The position numbers and the translations under genes are program-made. Under the pieces are notes generated by a model. The model saw nothing but the letters and a program-made list of their open reading frames with translations. It searched no databases and was not told the DNA's origin. 64,000 nt of DNA from Sorghum bicolor (Eukaryota; Streptophyta; Magnoliopsida; Poales; Poaceae): contig NC_012875.2 in NCBI RefSeq assembly GCF_000003195.3, positions 21,554,842 through 21,618,841 of the forward strand, read 5' to 3'. Each line of letters begins with the position of its first letter. Positions within the stretch are counted from its first letter, which is position 1. Of this stretch, positions 59,701-64,000 are shown piece after piece.

Positions 59701-61618
59701 CAATGGAACTCCTAGATGACGTGTGTCAAATTTGCTTTGATCCGTTTGTAGACATTGTAAGTTTTAGTGCAAGATAGGTGCACAGTTTGCGCCTAATGCA
59801 CCATAGTCTAATAAACCATTTTGGATGCACTATTTGGTACTCTTGGGTGAAGAGGCTCAAGTGGAAGCTTGGTTCGGTCAGTTTGGAGATAGTGCTAATC
59901 CTTATGCAAGGTAGGTGCACGGTTTGCATGGAACATACCATATGCTTGGAAACCAATTTGGATTCACCTGATGGAACTCCTTGACGACGTGTGTCATATG
60001 GAATCTCGCTTCGGTCCATTTGGAGACATTGTTAGTTTCGGTGCAAGATAGGTGCACAGTTTGCACCTAATGCACCATAGTTTAAGAAACCATTTTGGAC
60101 GCACTTGTTGGTACTCCTAGGTGAAGCGGCTCAAGTGGATGCTCGGTTCGGTCTGGTTGGAGATAGTGCTAATCTTGATGCAAGATAGGTGCATGGTTTG
60201 CATGGAACATACCATATGCTTGGAAATCAATTTGGATGCACCCGATGGAACTCCTTGATGACGTCTGTCATATGGAATCTCACTCTGGTCTGTTTAGATA
60301 TAGTGTTAGTTTCGGTGCAAGATATGTGCATGGTTTGCGCCTAATGCACCATAGTCTAAGAAACCATTTTGGAAGCATCTGTTGATACTTTGGTGAAGAG
60401 GCTCAAGTGGAAGCTCGGTTTGATCTGTTTGAAGATAGTGCTAATCTTGATGCAAGATAGGTGCATGATTTGCAAGGAACATACCATATGCTTAGAAATC
60501 AATTTGGACACACCCAATGGAACTCCTAGATGACGTGTGTCATATGGAATCTTGCTTCGGTCCGTTTGTAGACATTGTAAGTTTTAGTGCAAGATAGGTG
60601 CACAGTTTGCGCCTAATGCACTATAGTCTAAGAAACCATTTTGGACGCACTATTTAGTACTCTTGGGTGAAGAAGCTCAAGTGGAAGCTTGGTTCGGTCA
60701 GTTTGGAGATAGTGCTAATCCTTATGTAAGGTAGGTGCATGGTTTGCATGGAACATACCATATGCTTGGAAATCAATTTGGATGCACCCGATGGAACTCC
60801 TTGACGACGTGTGTCATACGGAATCTCGCTTCGGTCCATTTGGAGACATTGTTGGTTTCGGTGCAAGATAGGTGCACAGTTTGGACCTAATGCACCATAG
60901 TCTAAGAAACCATTTTGGACGCACTTGTTGGTACTCCTAGGTGAAGGTCTCAAGTGGATGCTCGGTTCGGTATGTTTGGAGATAGTGCTAATCTTGATGC
61001 AAGATAGGTGCACGGTTTGCATGGAACATACCAAATGCTTGGAAATCAATCTGGACGCATATGATGGAACTCCTAGATGACGTGTGTCATACAAAATCTT
61101 GCTTTGGTCTGTTTGGAGACAGTGTTAGTTTCGGTGCAAGGTTTGCACATAATGCAGCATAGGCTAAGAAACCATTTTGGACGCACCCGATGGTACTCCT
61201 AGGTAAAAGGCTCAAGTGAAAGCTCAATTTGGTCTATTTGGAGATAGTGCTAATCTTGATGCAAGATAGATGCATGGTCTGCATGGAACGTACCATATGC
61301 TTAGAAATTAATTTGGACACACCCGATAGAACTCCTTGATGACGTGTGTCATACGGAATCTCACTTTGGTGTGCTTAGAGATTGTATTAGTTTCGGTGCA
61401 AGATATGTGCACGGTTTGCGCCTAATGCACCAAAGTCTAAGAAACCATTTTGGAAGCACCTGTTGGTACTACTAGGTGAAGAGGCTCAAGTGGAGGCTCG
61501 GTTCGGTCTGTTTAGAGATAGTGCTAGTCTTAATGCAAGATAGGTGCACGATTTGCATGGAACATACCATATGCTTGGAAATCAATTTGGATGCACCTGA
61601 TGGAACTCCTTGATGACG
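56791..61618 (+). repeat. Centromeric satellite block C (~35 monomers)
   Basis: Continues block B across the Tat insertion with the same orientation and register. An 18-monomer period is visible: GGGTGAAGAAGCTCAAG at 58221 recurs at 60665 (2,444 bp). GACGTCTGTCATATGG at 57816, 59446 and 60260 shows 12- plus 6-monomer steps. A small deletion fusing two GTGCAAG motifs (near 58690) is shared by its partner near 61130. The block ends inside a B monomer at the Sirevirus junction. Confidence 0.9.
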
Positions 61619-61620
61619 TG

Positions 61621-62350
61621 TATAATTTGGACCACCGGACTCATGCGCAGAGAAGGATATATTTTGGCATCGCACCGGACGCTGGCTTTAGCGTCCGGTG
61701 CTTCAGGTCACGCCAGGTGAGCACCGGACGCTCCTCACCGGACGCTGCAGGGACACTGTTTCTGCGTCCAGTGAGTGCAGTCTGGCACACACACCGCACC
61801 GGACGCATGGAGGCAGCGTCCGGTGCATCGTCCGGTGCTCCTCTGAGTACTTTTTCAACGAAGCACTACGCCCGACTTTGACCCAACCAAGTTCCATCTT
61901 CAAAAGCACATAAATAAACACCAAATGGAACTGGTATGAGTGACTTCTCTCAAACCCTCAAATTTTCACAAATATTTAGCCATAGGCTTAGTAGATTTTT
62001 ATGAAAATAATTCGAGAAATCGCCAAGGAGCATCATATGGCCATAAAGCTAGGGGTTTGAATCACAATGAGCTTTGAATGCTCCCCCTATCTATGGACGA
62101 ACACAGCGGATGCTCAACGAATAACCGAAAAGAAATGGTCAACTAACAAGCATGCACATGATATGAGTTGTAATGCAATACTTGAAAGTAAACTAATGCT
62201 TGTCAGGTTTGATCCAAGGTTAAGCTTTTTCACACACACAAGGGGGTTATCTCAACCATGTTAGACAAGCCCTACATGCGAGTTGAATTTTAGTTTTAGT
62301 ATGCATGATATGCAAAGCAAAGGTTATTTACAAGTTTCAACACACAACTT
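61621..62350 (-). other. Sirevirus 3' non-coding/LTR region with palindromes
   Basis: About 730 bp after the pol stop, without a supported gene. It contains a perfect 12-bp palindrome pair (61672-61683 with 61690-61701, GCACCGGACGCT), an 11-bp pair (61796-61806 with 61816-61826), further single ACCGGACGC copies, and a polypurine-like run (minus strand AGGGGGAG, plus 62081-62088). I cannot place the boundary between internal region and LTR. Confidence 0.6.
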
Positions 62351-64000
62351 TTATCTTTTAGTGAAGTTAGAGAGATCAAGCACATTAAGTTCATTTCTTA
62401 ACATACAAAACCTAGCTTCATCTAGGGGTTTTGTGAAGATATCCGCCAATTGATTTTCCGTTCCCACATTCTCTAGAGATATGTCACCTTTAGCAACATG
62501 ATCCCTAAGGAAGTGGTGGCGGATGTCAATATGTTTTGTGCGGGTGTGTTGAACCGGGTTGTTTGCAAGTTTTACGGCACTTTCGTTGTCACACAACAAA
62601 GGAACTTTGTCTAGTACTACTTCATAGTCTAGCAAAGTTTGTTTCATGTAGAGTATTTGTGCACAACAAGCACCGGCGGCAATGTATTCCGCCTCGGCCG
62701 TTGACAAGGCAACACTATTTTGTTTCTTTGACATCCAAGAGACAAGTGATCTACCTAGGAAGTGGCACCCTCCGGATGTGCTTTTTCTATCAATCCGGCA
62801 CCCGGCATAATCCGAATCGGAATAGCCTACAAGTTGGAATCTTGCACCTTTGGGATACCACAAACCTAGGCAAGGTGTGTATTTTAGATACCTAAGAATT
62901 CTCTTGACCGCAATCAAGTGAGATATCATAGGCATTGCTTGATATCTAGCGCACATACACACACTAAACATGATATCGGGCCTAGATGCGGTGAGGTAGA
63001 GTAGACTTCCTATCATGGAGCGATAGAGAGTCTTGTCAATTGGGTTACCTCCCTCATCCAAGTCGAGATGCCCATTTGATGCCATGGGAGTCTTGATTGG
63101 CTTGCAATCCATCATCTTGAATCTCTTGAGAAGATCTTGAGTGTACTTCTCTTGAGAGATGAAGACTCCTTCCTTCATTTGCTTGACTTGAAATCCTAAG
63201 AAGAAGGATAGCTCGCCAATCATGGACATCTCAAACTCCTTGGACATCAAATCACCAAATTCCTTGCAAAAATCTTCATTAGTAGAGCCAAAAATAATAT
63301 CATCAACATAAACTTGACAAATGAAGATTTCCCCATTCATTTTCTTGGTGAAGTGTGTTGTGTCAACTTTCCCAATCTTGAAGCCCTTCTCAATGAGGAA
63401 GTCCCTAAGCCTCTCATACCAAGCTCTAGGAGCTTGCTTGAGACCATAGAGAGCCTTGGACAACCGGTAGACATGCTTGGGGTACCTAGGGTCCTCAAAA
63501 CCGGGGGGTTGCTCAACATAGACAAGCTCATTAATATATCCATTTAAAAAAGCACTTTTCACATCCATTTGAAATAACTTGATATCATGACTAGATGCAT
63601 ATGCAAGTAGGATACGGATTGCTTCAAGTCTTGCCACCGGTGCAAAGGTTTCACCGAAGTCAAGACCTTCCACTTGTGAAAAGCCTTTTGCCACAAGTCT
63701 TGCCTTGTTGCGCACCACTTTGCCTTGATCATCCTTCTTGTTCCGGAAGACCCATTTTGTTCCAATCACTCTTGCATCTTTGGGTCGCTCTTCAAGTGTC
63801 CATACTTGGTTGCGAGAGAAGTTGTTCAACTCCTCTTGCATGGCCATGATCCAATCCGCATCACGAAGAGCTTCCTCTATAGTCTTTGGTTCATCTTCAA
63901 GAGACACAAAAGCGTGATGTTCAATGAATAAAGCATGTCTAGAACGAGTAGTTACACCACGTGATGGACTCCCGATGATGAGATCTTGAGAGTGATCTTG
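62351..64000 (-). CDS. pol: Ty1/copia pol, RT and RNase H (partial, open to the window edge)
   Basis: The frame stays open from the right edge (SPSRGVTTRSRHALF) to the stop near 62351, about 550 codons. RT: GTKWVFRNKKDDQGKVVRNK, QMDVKSAFLNG (first Asp), ALYGLKQAPRAWYERL and CQVYVDDIIFGSTN (catalytic YVDD). Later LYRSMIGSLLYLTASRPDI and RNase H motifs LVGYSDSDYAG, LSTAEAEYIA, CDNESAVKLA and TKHIDIRHHF are complete, ending QLADIFTKPLDEARF. The sequence style fits the Sirevirus (Opie/Ji-like) lineage. Integrase, protease and gag must lie upstream, outside the window. There are no stops or frameshifts, so this is the least degraded coding region here. Function: copying element RNA into DNA. Confidence 0.9.
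   Translation of the reverse strand, partial: QDHSQDLIIGSPSRGVTTRSRHALFIEHHAFVSLEDEPKTIEEALRDADWIMAMQEELNNFSRNQVWTLEERPKDARVIGTKWVFRNKKDDQGKVVRNKARLVAKGFSQVEGLDFGETFAPVARLEAIRILLAYASSHDIKLFQMDVKSAFLNGYINELVYVEQPPGFEDPRYPKHVYRLSKALYGLKQAPRAWYERLRDFLIEKGFKIGKVDTTHFTKKMNGEIFICQVYVDDIIFGSTNEDFCKEFGDLMSKEFEMSMIGELSFFLGFQVKQMKEGVFISQEKYTQDLLKRFKMMDCKPIKTPMASNGHLDLDEGGNPIDKTLYRSMIGSLLYLTASRPDIMFSVCMCARYQAMPMISHLIAVKRILRYLKYTPCLGLWYPKGARFQLVGYSDSDYAGCRIDRKSTSGGCHFLGRSLVSWMSKKQNSVALSTAEAEYIAAGACCAQILYMKQTLLDYEVVLDKVPLLCDNESAVKLANNPVQHTRTKHIDIRHHFLRDHVAKGDISLENVGTENQLADIFTKPLDEARFCMLRNELNVLDLSNFTKR

Larger units (their letters stand above)
61619..64000 (-). mobile_element. Sirevirus-type Ty1/copia element, partial
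   Basis: A minus-strand element whose 3' end abuts the satellite within GATGACG/TGTATAATTT and whose 5' part lies beyond the window. It holds the C-terminal half of pol (62351-64000) and a non-coding 3' segment with GTCCGGTGC palindromes, typical of maize and sorghum Sireviruses. If the plus-strand TGTATAATTT start is an LTR terminus, the junction is a true insertion end. A truncation cannot be excluded because the other end is not visible. Confidence 0.82.

Noticed and set aside
1..61618. CRISPR array or bacterial repeats
   Set aside because: The repeat unit is continuous without unique spacers, and all neighbours are plant LTR elements.
1..61618. CENP-B box in the satellite
   Set aside because: I found no match to the vertebrate CENP-B box core; plants are not expected to use it.
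61591..61924. Frames over the satellite/Sirevirus junction
   Set aside because: They cross a junction and are kept open by the GC-rich palindromic repeats.

Overview
This window is plant centromeric or pericentromeric DNA. About 27 kb is one tandem satellite with a ~137-bp monomer arranged in A/B dimers (~274 bp), and almost everything else is nested LTR retrotransposons. The satellite matches my recollection of the sorghum CEN38/pSau3A10 family (related to sugarcane SCEN), and one interrupting element is a centromeric retrotransposon of the CRM type. This points to an Andropogoneae grass, most likely Sorghum. I see no host protein-coding gene, tRNA, rRNA or CRISPR array.

Layout: satellite 1-1233; a 988-bp solo LTR (1234-2221, TSD CAAGT); satellite 2222-14564; a ~4.05-kb minus-strand solo LTR of Tekay/Del appearance (14565-24559, TSD TGCAA), itself split by a CRM element with two 1119-bp LTRs (17462-23405, TSD TCGCG); satellite 24560-33531; a Tat-lineage Ty3/gypsy element (33532-56790, two 1062-bp LTRs) swollen to 23.3 kb by a solo CRM LTR (43936-45093) and a gag-only, Athila-like element (47253-55134, TSD GTATG); satellite 56791-61618; and the 3' part of a minus-strand Sirevirus-type Ty1/copia element running off the right edge (61619-64000). 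Removing each insertion and one target duplication restores a continuous satellite array with all monomers in one orientation.

The satellite carries higher-order structure. A 4,098-bp unit of about 30 monomers is present in two near-identical tandem copies (1-5091, which contains the solo LTR, and 5092-9189). An 18-monomer spacing (~2.45 kb) recurs in all three large blocks. The exact empty site of the first solo LTR is visible in the second HOR copy.

Functional state: the CRM copy looks recent (about 9 differences between its LTRs by eye) but lacks most of RT, RNase H and the integrase core. The Tat element has ten in-frame stops, mostly of the kind made by CG/CHG deamination, and has lost two integrase catalytic residues. 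It also carries a decayed antisense gene downstream of pol with four recognisable small introns and its own TATA box, a known but little-understood feature of Tat elements. The Sirevirus RT/RNase H region is the only open coding region that looks intact. I found no clearly new system; the antisense intron-bearing gene, the gag-only element with three polypurine-like motifs, and the HOR history are the best candidates for follow-up.
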